DNA of 32,147 bases from the NCBI GenBank assembly GCA_007132495.1, contig SLOL01000035.1, positions 1-32,147 of the forward strand, given 5' to 3'. This document shows positions 16,054-23,659 of the stretch, one piece after another (the first letter of the stretch is position 1; each line of letters opens with the position of its first letter). The notes under the pieces were generated by a model, which was given only the letters and a program-made list of their open reading frames with translations, was not told the origin of the DNA and ran no database searches. This stretch comes from Balneolales bacterium (lineage in GTDB: Bacteria > Bacteroidota > Rhodothermia > Balneolales > Natronogracilivirgulaceae). Made by a program: the position numbers and the translations under genes.

Positions 16054-16112
16054 TTTGATTCGATTTCACGTTTTTGCATTTACGACCCTGAATTTACAAT
16101 GCTGATATATGG

Positions 16113-16784
16113 TTACTTCCGGGGACGTTTAATGCGTTTCTTTCTGGTTGACGTTGATTCTTTAGAGGCTGAACCCGTATCATCCTCATCCCCGTACGAC
16201 TCATGATCTGTAATCCTGCCGGTCTGTTGTTCGTCCGGCGCTTGCTGATCAACCGGTCCCGTTTCAGAGATGTTTCCGCTCTCCTCGTCATCATTGTAAG
16301 GAGGGGGGATAACTTTTTTTCGCCGGCGGCCAGGTTGGTCCACAAGCCCACGCCCACGCTTGTCAAGGCGCTCTTCCTGGCTCAAAGCATTCACAACGGC
16401 ATCCAGTATACCATTGACAAAACGTCCCGATTTTCCGGTCGAGAATTTTTTTGCAATATCTATGGCCTCATTTATGGTAACTTTGGTGGGAATATCGTCA
16501 AATGACAGGATCTCCGTGATTGCCATTTGCAGGATAATTCTGTCGACCATTGCAAGGCGGTCTATTTCCCAGTTGGAGATATGTTTCTTGATGATTTCCT
16601 CAGCCTCATCGCGATAATCAAGTGATCTCAGGTACAGGCGTTCTGCAAATGCCAGTCCGGTGGCATCCTCTTTGAATTCCGGTTTGATAATGGTCTGAAG
16701 TACATGTTCCGGAGAATGATCTCCGATGATCGAGGCGTACAGGGCCTGCAGTACAGTTTCCCGGATTTTTCTTCTGTTGGACAT
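16113..16784 (-). CDS. nusB: Transcription antitermination factor NusB with long C-terminal tail
   Basis: NusB pairs with S10 (NusE) on boxA RNA in rRNA antitermination. The all-helical domain fills residues 1-136: RRKIRETVLQALYAS, EIDRLAMVDRIILQMAITE and KFSTGKSGRFVNGILDAV are classical. A tail of more than 80 residues follows, first acidic and polar with Gln/Glu/Asp, and ending in the strongly basic TRKKRIKRPRK; ordinary NusB proteins stop near residue 140. The tail shows no domain I know and is probably disordered. The start ATG at 16784 gives the usual N-terminus. cysM ends 193 nt upstream; the space between has a small hairpin (GGCAC-ACAG-GTGCC near 16842-16855). Confidence 0.95.
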   Translation of the reverse strand: MSNRRKIRETVLQALYASIIGDHSPEHVLQTIIKPEFKEDATGLAFAERLYLRSLDYRDEAEEIIKKHISNWEIDRLAMVDRIILQMAITEILSFDDIPTKVTINEAIDIAKKFSTGKSGRFVNGILDAVVNALSQEERLDKRGRGLVDQPGRRRKKVIPPPYNDDEESGNISETGPVDQQAPDEQQTGRITDHESYGDEDDTGSASKESTSTRKKRIKRPRK

Positions 16785-16977
16785 AAAGGTGACTGAGTGA
16801 TGCTGCTTATGACATGCAATATTATTGACCGGTCATGCCCCCGGGCACACAGGTGCCGGATTTAATACGTTCATGGTGTTATATGTGACTGCCTGAATCA
16901 AAAATTCCAAGCACATAAAAACCTAACAAGATAAGGATTATCCAATTAAAAAATGGATTGATTCTCGACGAAAAATG

Positions 16978-17874
16978 TCAGGTTTGCGCAGTCTCATCTT
17001 CAAACAGAGGTGAACTGAGGTAGCGATCACCGATGTCGCATGTTATGCTTACCATCAGACCATTGTCCAGTTCACGGGATAGTTTCAAGGCGGCTGCCAG
17101 ACATCCTCCGCTGCTCATACCGGCAAAAACAGCCTCTTCACGTGCCATCCGCCGGGTCATGTCCGTAGCTTCCTGCTGACTTACATCAATAATGCGGTCA
17201 ACACGATCCGCTTCGAATATTTCGGGCAGGAACTCCGGTGACCATCGTCGTATTCCGGGTATCCGGGAACCGTCCGATGGCTGAACGCCAATAATTTGTA
17301 TTTCCGGATTTTTCTCCTTCAGATATCTCGAAACACCCATAATGGTACCCGTTGTACCCATGGACGAGACAAAATGTGTGATTTTTCCCCGGGTGTCACG
17401 CCATATTTCGGGACCGGTGGTGCGGTAATGGATGAGGTAATTGTCCGGATTGGCAAATTGATTAAGCAAATAGTATTCACCGTCGGCTGCCATTTCCCCG
17501 GCCAGTGTGCGGGAGTATTCGATGGTTTTTTCTGCAGGGGTCAATATGACTTCGGCACCGTAAGCTTTCATGGTCTGGATGCGTTCCCGGGTAGAGTTCT
17601 CCGGCATGACCAGTGTCATGTGAAGATTTTTAAGCCGTGCAATCATCGCAAGAGCAATACCGGTGTTTCCGCTGGTGGCTTCGATGATCTTGTCGCCGGA
17701 ACGGATTTCTCCCCGCTCAAGAGCACCGGCGATCATTCCGTAAGCAGGCCGGTCCTTGACACTGCCACCGGGGTTACGCCCTTCCAGTTTACAGTACATG
17801 GCCACATCCGGTGATTTCGGAATATGCTGAAGTCTCACCATCGGTGTGTTGCCAATAAGTTCTTCAAGTGTCAT
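16978..17874 (-). CDS. cysM: Cysteine synthase, CysM type
   Basis: PLP-dependent O-acetylserine sulfhydrylase joining O-acetylserine with sulfide (or thiosulfate for CysM) to form cysteine. With the ATG at 17874 the product has 298 residues and starts MTLEELIGNTPMVRLQ. The PLP lysine is K40 in NPGGSVKDRPA; EATSGNTGIALA binds the substrate carboxylate and GTTGTIMGVSRYLK holds the phosphate. GVQPSDGSRIPGIRRW resembles E. coli CysM more than CysK. An in-frame codon upstream (17961) would extend into cysE and is not needed. It follows cysE by 19 nt; the two enzymes catalyse successive steps. Confidence 0.93.
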   Translation of the reverse strand: MTLEELIGNTPMVRLQHIPKSPDVAMYCKLEGRNPGGSVKDRPAYGMIAGALERGEIRSGDKIIEATSGNTGIALAMIARLKNLHMTLVMPENSTRERIQTMKAYGAEVILTPAEKTIEYSRTLAGEMAADGEYYLLNQFANPDNYLIHYRTTGPEIWRDTRGKITHFVSSMGTTGTIMGVSRYLKEKNPEIQIIGVQPSDGSRIPGIRRWSPEFLPEIFEADRVDRIIDVSQQEATDMTRRMAREEAVFAGMSSGGCLAAALKLSRELDNGLMVSITCDIGDRYLSSPLFEDETAQT

Positions 17875-17893
17875 TGGGCGATGTTCGGGATGT

Positions 17894-18832
17894 TCAGTTG
17901 GAGATCTCGGTTCGTTCAGGAGTCTTGTCAGATACACTTTGCTGCTCCAGTCTGGCCACATAAGTGACCCGGGACCGGGGTGGGACGCTTTCCGTTAGCC
18001 AGACATTGCCGCCGATGACACAGTGTTTTCCAACCACCGTATCTCCGCCGAGAATGGAAGCGCCGGCGTATATGACGGCATGGTCTTCAATGGTGGGGTG
18101 ACGCTTAATGGCGGCGTCCTCTTTCCTGACGCTAAGCGCTCCCAATGTAACTCCCTGATATACTTTTACATGGTCCCCGATATCGGTGGTTTCACCGATA
18201 ACGATGCCTGTACCATGATCAATACAGAAGTGACGTCCGATACGTGCTCCGGGGTGAATATCGATGCCGGTATGGCTGTGAGCATTCTCCGTGATCATCC
18301 GGGACAGCAGCAGATATCCTTTTTCATGCAGAAAATGGGCGATCCGATAGGAGGTGATGGCATAAAAACCGGGATAGGTACGAACCACTTCGGTACGACT
18401 CTTGGCCGCCGGATCCCCCTCGTACATAGCCTGAATATCAAGTTCCAGTTGTGACTTGATTTCGGGCAGCGCATTCCACAATGAGGCTACAATCTCATCT
18501 ACACCGGCGACACCACACTCGGAACATTTCTTCAGAATTTGACACAGCTCATCTTTAAGCTCTGATTCCAGATTGTGCAACTCTTCGGGTTCCCGTATCC
18601 GGGAATTGCTGAATTCCGGAAACAGGAAGCCCAGCAATCGATTAAAAAAAGCAACAACATGAACCGGTGACGGGCAGCGCACCGATCGCTGATGTTCCTC
18701 AAAAAGTTTTTCTAAAAATGTATTATCCATATACTGTGAAATATATTCATAAACGAAATCAGATGTGAAGTCATAGATAAACAGTTTCTCACTGACAAAC
18801 GGTTCCTCAACGTCAAACAGTTTCTCAATCAA
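17894..18832 (-). CDS. cysE: Serine O-acetyltransferase
   Basis: Acetylates serine from acetyl-CoA, the first committed step of cysteine synthesis. Of 312 residues the N-terminal part (1-190) is helical, with the family core VRTYPGFYAITSYRIAHFLH; the C-terminal hexapeptide-repeat beta helix runs from about 190 to 290 and holds the catalytic segment IDHGTGIVIGETTDIGDHV and VTLGALSVRK. The start is a TTG at 18832, supported by GGAAAGG 7-8 nt before it; the next internal ATG would remove 34 residues. The C-terminal tail that CysE proteins use to bind cysteine synthase is short here, ending in S-N rather than the canonical Ile, so complex formation is uncertain. Confidence 0.93.
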   Translation of the reverse strand: MIEKLFDVEEPFVSEKLFIYDFTSDFVYEYISQYMDNTFLEKLFEEHQRSVRCPSPVHVVAFFNRLLGFLFPEFSNSRIREPEELHNLESELKDELCQILKKCSECGVAGVDEIVASLWNALPEIKSQLELDIQAMYEGDPAAKSRTEVVRTYPGFYAITSYRIAHFLHEKGYLLLSRMITENAHSHTGIDIHPGARIGRHFCIDHGTGIVIGETTDIGDHVKVYQGVTLGALSVRKEDAAIKRHPTIEDHAVIYAGASILGGDTVVGKHCVIGGNVWLTESVPPRSRVTYVARLEQQSVSDKTPERTEISN

Positions 18833-18833
18833 C

Positions 18834-20669
18834 GTGACACCTTTCCAACACCAATTTTACCCACAACGATCGGAAAACGGTTTTGGGTTTTCGAAAAAAC
18901 GGTTTCGGCTTTTGAGATACTTCGTGAGTTTCGGGCCGATCATGCTGATTTTACAGATCTTGTTTCTGGCAGGGTTCGTAACGGCATGCGGGGATTCCTA
19001 TGACCGTCCCGTAACAGAAGCTTATAACGGGAAAAACGGTCCAACTGCAACTTCCATGATGGTTTCGGCGGCGGACTCCCATGCCGTTGAAGCAGGGTTG
19101 CAGGTTTTGCGTGCCGGAGGGAATGCCGTGGATGCCGCCGTGGCTGTTCAGATGGTTCTCAATGTCACCGAGCCTCCGGAAAGCGGCATCGGCGGAGGAG
19201 CCTTCATGTTGCACCGTGACGGCCGGACCGGCGACCTGACCGTTTACGATGGCCGCGAAACAGCACCGGCGGCTGCAACTGCCGATCGCTTCGCCTTCGG
19301 TAATTTCCCGTTACCTTTATGGTTGGCCATTCCCACCGGACTTTCTGTGGGTGTGCCGGGAACGGTGGCCATGCTGCACGAAGCGCACACCTCTCACGGT
19401 CAGCTTGACTGGGAAGAGCTCTTTGAACCGGCTATCCGCCTGGCCGAAGGGGGTGTCGAAATATCCGGACGTCTGCAACGGCAAATCAGAAATGACTACT
19501 CGCTCAGAATTTTCCGTGATACGAGACAGTTTTACGTCACTCAGACCGAAGAGGGGGACGGGAACCCGGTGTTGCGTAACCCGGACCTGGCCCGGACATT
19601 CCGCGGCATTGCTTCAGGTGGACCGGATTATTTCTACACGGGCGAACTGGCCCGAAGCATGGTAGAAGCCGCCCGGAGCCGCTGGCCCGGAGGCAGCGAT
19701 CTCACGGTAGAAGATTTTCATGATTATCATGCTGTAGTGCGGGAGGCCATCTGCCGCAGCTACCGGCAGTGGACCGTATGCGGGATCCCTGCACCATCAT
19801 CCGGCGGGATAACCCTGCTTCAGATACTGGGAATTCTGGAGCATTTTCCGATGCAGGATTATAAGCCGGACGATCCACAGGCGTTACACTTAATGGCGGA
19901 GGCAAGCCGTCTCGCATTCGCCGATCGCAATCATTATATCGGCGATCCGGATTTTGTGGACGTGCCACACCGGCAACTTCTCGAGTCACACTATCTGACG
20001 GAAAGAGCGGCTTTGATAGAACCGGATCGGGCCATGACGGAGGTCCGTTCGGGAGATGTCACACAAACGGGAGTATCAGCCCGATTCGATCCCGGTACAA
20101 CAGGTACAACCCATTTTTCCATTGTGGACCCGGACGGGAATATTGTTGCGATGACCAGCTCTATCGAAGCCCCTTTTGGAAGCCGTATCATGACCAACGG
20201 TTTTCTGCTTAATAACCAATTGACCGATTTCGACTTTGTGGCAAGTCATAACGGTGACGTATCCCCCAATGCAGTGGAAGGGGGCAAACGTCCGAGAAGC
20301 TCTATGGCCCCGATAATCGTTCTGGATGAGGAAGAGGAAGTTCGGCTGGTTATCGGATCAAGAGGAGGAAGCCGCATTATCGGGTATGTATTGAAAGCGC
20401 TGGTTGGTGTGCTTGATTGGGAGATGCCGCTTCAGCAGGCGATAGATTTGCCGAACATGGTTCACAGGGGAGAATACCTGGAGCTTGAATCCGAAACCGC
20501 ATGGGAGGAGCATCGTGATTATCTGCGATCACTGGGCCATGAAGTGCGGGTTCACGGAATGGAAAGCGGGCTTCACGGAATGGAGCGGATAGAGGGCACC
20601 CCCGCTTCCGACCATCTTTGGCAAGGCGGTGCCGATTCGCGAATGGACGGCGTTGCAAGAGGCGAATAA
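18834..20669 (+). CDS. ggt: Gamma-glutamyltransferase, probable lipoprotein
   Basis: Ntn-type enzyme that transfers or hydrolyses the gamma-glutamyl group of glutathione and related compounds outside the cytoplasm. The precursor self-cleaves before the threonine of GTTHFSIVDPDGN (T425 counted from the first GTG), the nucleophile. Other family motifs are AGGNAVDAAVAVQMVLNV, ESGIGGGAFMLH, and AFGSR-like PFGSRIMTNGFLLNNQ, and GGSRII near the C-terminus. A hydrophobic segment ends FLAGFVTACGDS, a lipobox, so it is probably a membrane-anchored lipoprotein. The start is unsure: GTG at 18834 lacks a ribosome site and abuts cysE; TTG at 18912 or ATG at 18942 (short, uncharged n-region) are alternatives. 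A weak hairpin (GTTATC/GATAAC, 20694-20710) follows. Confidence 0.9.
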   Translation: MTPFQHQFYPQRSENGFGFSKKRFRLLRYFVSFGPIMLILQILFLAGFVTACGDSYDRPVTEAYNGKNGPTATSMMVSAADSHAVEAGLQVLRAGGNAVDAAVAVQMVLNVTEPPESGIGGGAFMLHRDGRTGDLTVYDGRETAPAAATADRFAFGNFPLPLWLAIPTGLSVGVPGTVAMLHEAHTSHGQLDWEELFEPAIRLAEGGVEISGRLQRQIRNDYSLRIFRDTRQFYVTQTEEGDGNPVLRNPDLARTFRGIASGGPDYFYTGELARSMVEAARSRWPGGSDLTVEDFHDYHAVVREAICRSYRQWTVCGIPAPSSGGITLLQILGILEHFPMQDYKPDDPQALHLMAEASRLAFADRNHYIGDPDFVDVPHRQLLESHYLTERAALIEPDRAMTEVRSGDVTQTGVSARFDPGTTGTTHFSIVDPDGNIVAMTSSIEAPFGSRIMTNGFLLNNQLTDFDFVASHNGDVSPNAVEGGKRPRSSMAPIIVLDEEEEVRLVIGSRGGSRIIGYVLKALVGVLDWEMPLQQAIDLPNMVHRGEYLELESETAWEEHRDYLRSLGHEVRVHGMESGLHGMERIEGTPASDHLWQGGADSRMDGVARGE

Positions 20670-20838
20670 ACATACCAAGACATTCTTGTTACGGTTATCC
20701 TTATGATAACATTGTGACGATATGGTTCTGCTGGATTTATTGTGATTCCAGTCAATGAAACCGCTTGCATTGCATCAGATATTATGTTTAACTTATTTAA
20801 ATATTTATTTATGTCAATTAATATAATCGATAATATTT

Positions 20839-22017
20839 ATGGAAGAACTTTCCCGAAGAGCATTTCTCAAACGAACAACAGGTGCGGCAACCTTTTCGGC
20901 ATGTACAATTACCGGCGCGACCAAACTGGGTCATGCTTCTGAACCGGATTCGGTAACCCAGGTAGGCACATTCATTGATCTGACCGTTTGCGACGGGTGC
21001 CCGGACAAGGATACACCGGCCTGCGTACTGGCGTGCCGTGAAAAGAACCAGCATCGCTTTCCTGAACCGGAGGAGTCTATCAGGGTTTATTGGCCGCGAG
21101 AACATTATGAAGACTGGTCGGAGCAGCGTGAGAATACCGGCCGCCTGACTCCCTATAACTGGACCACAATACAAAAGGTAAAGGTGACGGATGACCGGAA
21201 CCGGGAGCATGAACTGTCCATTCCGAGACGCTGCATGCACTGTGACAACCCCGCATGTGCCAATCTCTGTCCTTTCGGGGTAAACAACAAAATGCCTGAA
21301 GGGCCGGTAGTGATCGACACGGATTACTGTATGGGGGGCGCGAAATGCCGTTCGGTTTGTCCCTGGGGGATTCCCATGCGTCAGGCCGGTGTGGGGCTCT
21401 ATATGAAACTTGCTCCCAAGCTCGCCGGTGGCGGGGTGATGTACAAATGTGATATGTGTTACGATCTGATCCAGGAGGGGAAGAAACCGGCCTGTGTCGA
21501 GGCCTGCCCACGGGGTGCGATCAAATACGGTGACAAGGAAGCGATGCGCACACAAGCAAAACAGCGCGCAGAAGAGATCGGCGGATATGTTTACGGTGAC
21601 AAGGAGGGAGGAGGAACATCAACATTCTATGTTTCCCCCGTTTCTTTTGACAAGGTAAATGAGGCCCTTCAGGAGCAAAATGTGGTGGATGGCCGGCCCG
21701 GTCAGCCACATATGGCACCGGGCATTGAGAGCATACTTGAGACCTCAGAGGGCTACGCTCTGAGTGCACTGATTGCTCCGGTTGCCGGTACATTTGCAGC
21801 AGGAGTTCTTGCGCATAAATCATTGCGGGCAAAAAGAAATCACGAGAAGAAAAAACAAATTGATGCTGAGGCAAAAGAATACCATGGATCAGACGAAACA
21901 GAAAATAACGATGAAAGGGGAGTGTCGGAAGAGCAAGACGGGACCGCCGTATACCGTGAATCAAATGGATCCGGAACAACAAACGGAAAAGGGGGTACCG
22001 ATGAACCACAAGAGTGA
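20839..22017 (+). CDS. Tat-exported four-cluster ferredoxin subunit, FdnH/HybA-like
   Basis: Iron-sulfur subunit of a membrane oxidoreductase. The N-terminus has a twin-arginine signal (SRRAFLKR near residue 5). Four Cys groups follow: CDGCPDKDTPACVLAC, CMHCDNPACANLCP, CMGGAKCRSVCP and CDMC...ACVEACP, enough for four [4Fe-4S] clusters as in FdnH, HybA and PsrB. A membrane helix near residue 305 (LSALIAPVAGTFAAGVLAH) anchors it. A charged, Glu/Asn/Gly-rich tail of about 70 residues follows, longer than in FdnH. Its last 17 nt overlap the cytochrome b gene. No molybdopterin or hydrogenase catalytic subunit is adjacent: the next gene upstream is ggt, 169 nt away. An AT-rich stretch (20770-20838) probably contains the promoter. 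Confidence 0.88.
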   Translation: MEELSRRAFLKRTTGAATFSACTITGATKLGHASEPDSVTQVGTFIDLTVCDGCPDKDTPACVLACREKNQHRFPEPEESIRVYWPREHYEDWSEQRENTGRLTPYNWTTIQKVKVTDDRNREHELSIPRRCMHCDNPACANLCPFGVNNKMPEGPVVIDTDYCMGGAKCRSVCPWGIPMRQAGVGLYMKLAPKLAGGGVMYKCDMCYDLIQEGKKPACVEACPRGAIKYGDKEAMRTQAKQRAEEIGGYVYGDKEGGGTSTFYVSPVSFDKVNEALQEQNVVDGRPGQPHMAPGIESILETSEGYALSALIAPVAGTFAAGVLAHKSLRAKRNHEKKKQIDAEAKEYHGSDETENNDERGVSEEQDGTAVYRESNGSGTTNGKGGTDEPQE

Positions 22018-22696
22018 GGCAAAGCATCAGAATAAGCCGATCCGTAAAAAAATCCGGCGTCATGGCAGGTTGTCGATTGCCACGCATTGGACAATTGCAC
22101 TGTCTACGCTTCTGCTGATCATCAGCGGTATGGGGCAGATGCCGCTGTACATGCGTTATATGGTAACAGAGTTGCCCGGCCTGGGATGGATGGGGAATTA
22201 TGAAATCCATCTGATCCTTCACTACATCGGTGCCGCAGTACTGGTGTTTGCCGCTTTTTTTCATGTGGTATTCAATATCATGAGCAAGCAAACCTCACTA
22301 TTGCCGAAGCGGGGTGATGTGAAAGAGTCTATTCAGATCATCAAGGCGATGATGGGCCGGGGAGAAGAGCCCCCACAGGAAAAATATCTTGCCGAGCAGA
22401 GGCTGGCTTATCTCTTCATTGCATTCAGCTTTTTGTTGATTATCGTCACGGGTCTGGTGAAAACTGCCGGAAATCTGGCAGCGGTCTCGCTGTCGGAATC
22501 CGTTATGTTATGGATGACGCAACTGCATAACCTGGGCATGATACTGATCATATTCGGTGTATTCATGCATCTGGCGGCTTTTGTCATAAAAGAAAACCGC
22601 CCCCTGGTTGAAAGCATGTTCACGGGAAAATGTTCGGAAGACTACGCTAAAAATCGCCACTCCAAGTGGTATAACCGGATCAGATCTGATAAATAG
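22001..22696 (+). CDS. Formate-dehydrogenase-type cytochrome b subunit
   Basis: Diheme membrane cytochrome b of the FdnI/FdoI type, passing electrons between an iron-sulfur subunit and quinone. With the ATG at 22001, preceded by GGGGG at 6 nt, the product has 231 residues and four hydrophobic segments. Candidate heme ligands are His in LSIATHWTIA, IHLILHYIG, the FFHVVFN helix, QLHNLG and FMHLAAF. The C-terminal YAKNRHSKWYNRI matches the ending of formate dehydrogenase gamma subunits. The overlap with the ferredoxin gene implies translational coupling and a joint complex. The catalytic partner must be encoded elsewhere, or the pair serves a different donor; this cannot be seen here. Confidence 0.88.
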   Translation: MNHKSEAKHQNKPIRKKIRRHGRLSIATHWTIALSTLLLIISGMGQMPLYMRYMVTELPGLGWMGNYEIHLILHYIGAAVLVFAAFFHVVFNIMSKQTSLLPKRGDVKESIQIIKAMMGRGEEPPQEKYLAEQRLAYLFIAFSFLLIIVTGLVKTAGNLAAVSLSESVMLWMTQLHNLGMILIIFGVFMHLAAFVIKENRPLVESMFTGKCSEDYAKNRHSKWYNRIRSDK

Positions 22697-22732
22697 CACT
22701 CCGGATCACGCTGGTTAAATAATCGTTATCAG

Positions 22733-22778
22733 CTGCGAAACCGGGTTTGCGCTTGAATGCGGTTATCCGGTTTCGCAG
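22733..22778. terminator. 12-bp perfect inverted repeat between convergent genes
   Basis: CTGCGAAACCGG (22733-22744) and CCGGTTTCGCAG (22767-22778) are exact reverse complements with a 22-nt loop. The site lies between the cytochrome b gene (plus) and the VKOR-like gene (minus). Its position suits a shared terminator, although T runs are missing on both sides; a protein binding site or RNA processing structure is an alternative. Confidence 0.5.
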
Positions 22779-22804
22779 TATGAATAGAAAAGTGCCGAAC
22801 GGTA

Positions 22805-23347
22805 TTACGCTGCTCCACCGGGAAGCGGCAACACCGTGAGTATCCACATGGCAAAAATGGTCAGGAGCATGGTCGTTGCAAAAACGGCAGGCCATACTTT
22901 TGAAGACTCCATCGAAGGGGCCGAAGACGCCCCGCCGCGAAACTTTACGGCCAGTTCGATTCCGAAAAGTATGGTTGTGGCGGTTGCCGACATCATGCAA
23001 AATGGGCAAACAGCGCCTATGACCCCCAGCTGAAGATATACAAAGCCGATTGAGGCCAGAAATCCCATTCCCGTGATCGGGAGCAGTAATTTTTCTACCG
23101 TCTCATTTTTTGTCGAAAGCCATAATGCACCCAGCGCGATCATTGCTATGTAGTAGACAGCGCCAATGGTAGCCAGCGGGATGGGTCCGATATAAGCCCA
23201 CTCACTGGTAATCACCTGCATGCTGCCCGGCAGGTTGGCATCGGCCGGAATCAACGGTATGACCCAAAAGTGAACGGCTGTCAATATGGCACTGGCTACC
23301 CAGCCCAGAATGGCTATTGCGATAAATCCGATTATCAGTCTGTTCAT
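22805..23347 (-). CDS. VKOR-like membrane protein lacking the loop cysteines
   Basis: A 180-residue membrane protein with about five hydrophobic segments, resembling vitamin K epoxide reductase family proteins that reoxidise periplasmic disulfide carriers with quinone. The family traits are YIGPIPLATIGAVYY and the active-site VCPFCMMSA in a late helix. Only these two cysteines exist: the first-loop pair of ordinary VKORs is absent, with S-M-Q-V-I-T-S-E where C-x-V-V-x-x-S is expected. It may act only on quinone, take electrons from a separate thioredoxin-like protein, or be another branch altogether. GAGG 9 nt before the ATG supports the start. It points away from the neighbouring lipoprotein gene and toward the cytochrome b gene. 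Confidence 0.75.
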   Translation of the reverse strand: MNRLIIGFIAIAILGWVASAILTAVHFWVIPLIPADANLPGSMQVITSEWAYIGPIPLATIGAVYYIAMIALGALWLSTKNETVEKLLLPITGMGFLASIGFVYLQLGVIGAVCPFCMMSATATTILFGIELAVKFRGGASSAPSMESSKVWPAVFATTMLLTIFAMWILTVLPLPGGAA

Positions 23348-23659
23348 AATACTACCTCGTTTATTGGTTTTAAATGATTCGTTTTTTTGATTCGATTAAA
23401 TGCAGTTTGGTAATTCGATTCAATAGCATATAATTGAAATGTATTAATATATATATTTATATATTAATATAAGAAGACTGCCTATCTGTGTCAAGTACCT
23501 GAAGAACTGTTATAAGGAAAGCGGCCGGACGGATTGGTGAAAAGCCGGTAAATTCAAATATGGAGGATATTTAAGCATAACATCTCTTTATTTTTAAAAG
23601 TAAAAAACATAATATCCATTAAGGGTCATTCCAACACAGAAACTTAATAATGGGGGAAT
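23348..23659. promoter_or_regulatory. Divergent AT-rich spacer with a near-perfect 28-bp palindrome
   Basis: The region separates the leftward VKOR-like gene from the rightward lipoprotein gene and should hold both promoters. At 23432-23459 lies TATTAATATATA, four central bases and its reverse complement, with one mismatched pair at the centre. Such a site may bind a dimeric regulator, or may simply be AT-rich DNA. No gene, tRNA or repeat of another kind is visible. Confidence 0.4.

Noticed and set aside
17875-17961. Upstream start for cysM inside cysE
   Set aside because: It would overlap cysE by 68 nt with no family similarity; the ATG at 17874 gives the normal CysM N-terminus.
21773-22000. 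Longer cytochrome b starting at 21773
   Set aside because: The extra 76 residues only repeat the ferredoxin gene in another frame; ATG 22001 has a good ribosome site.
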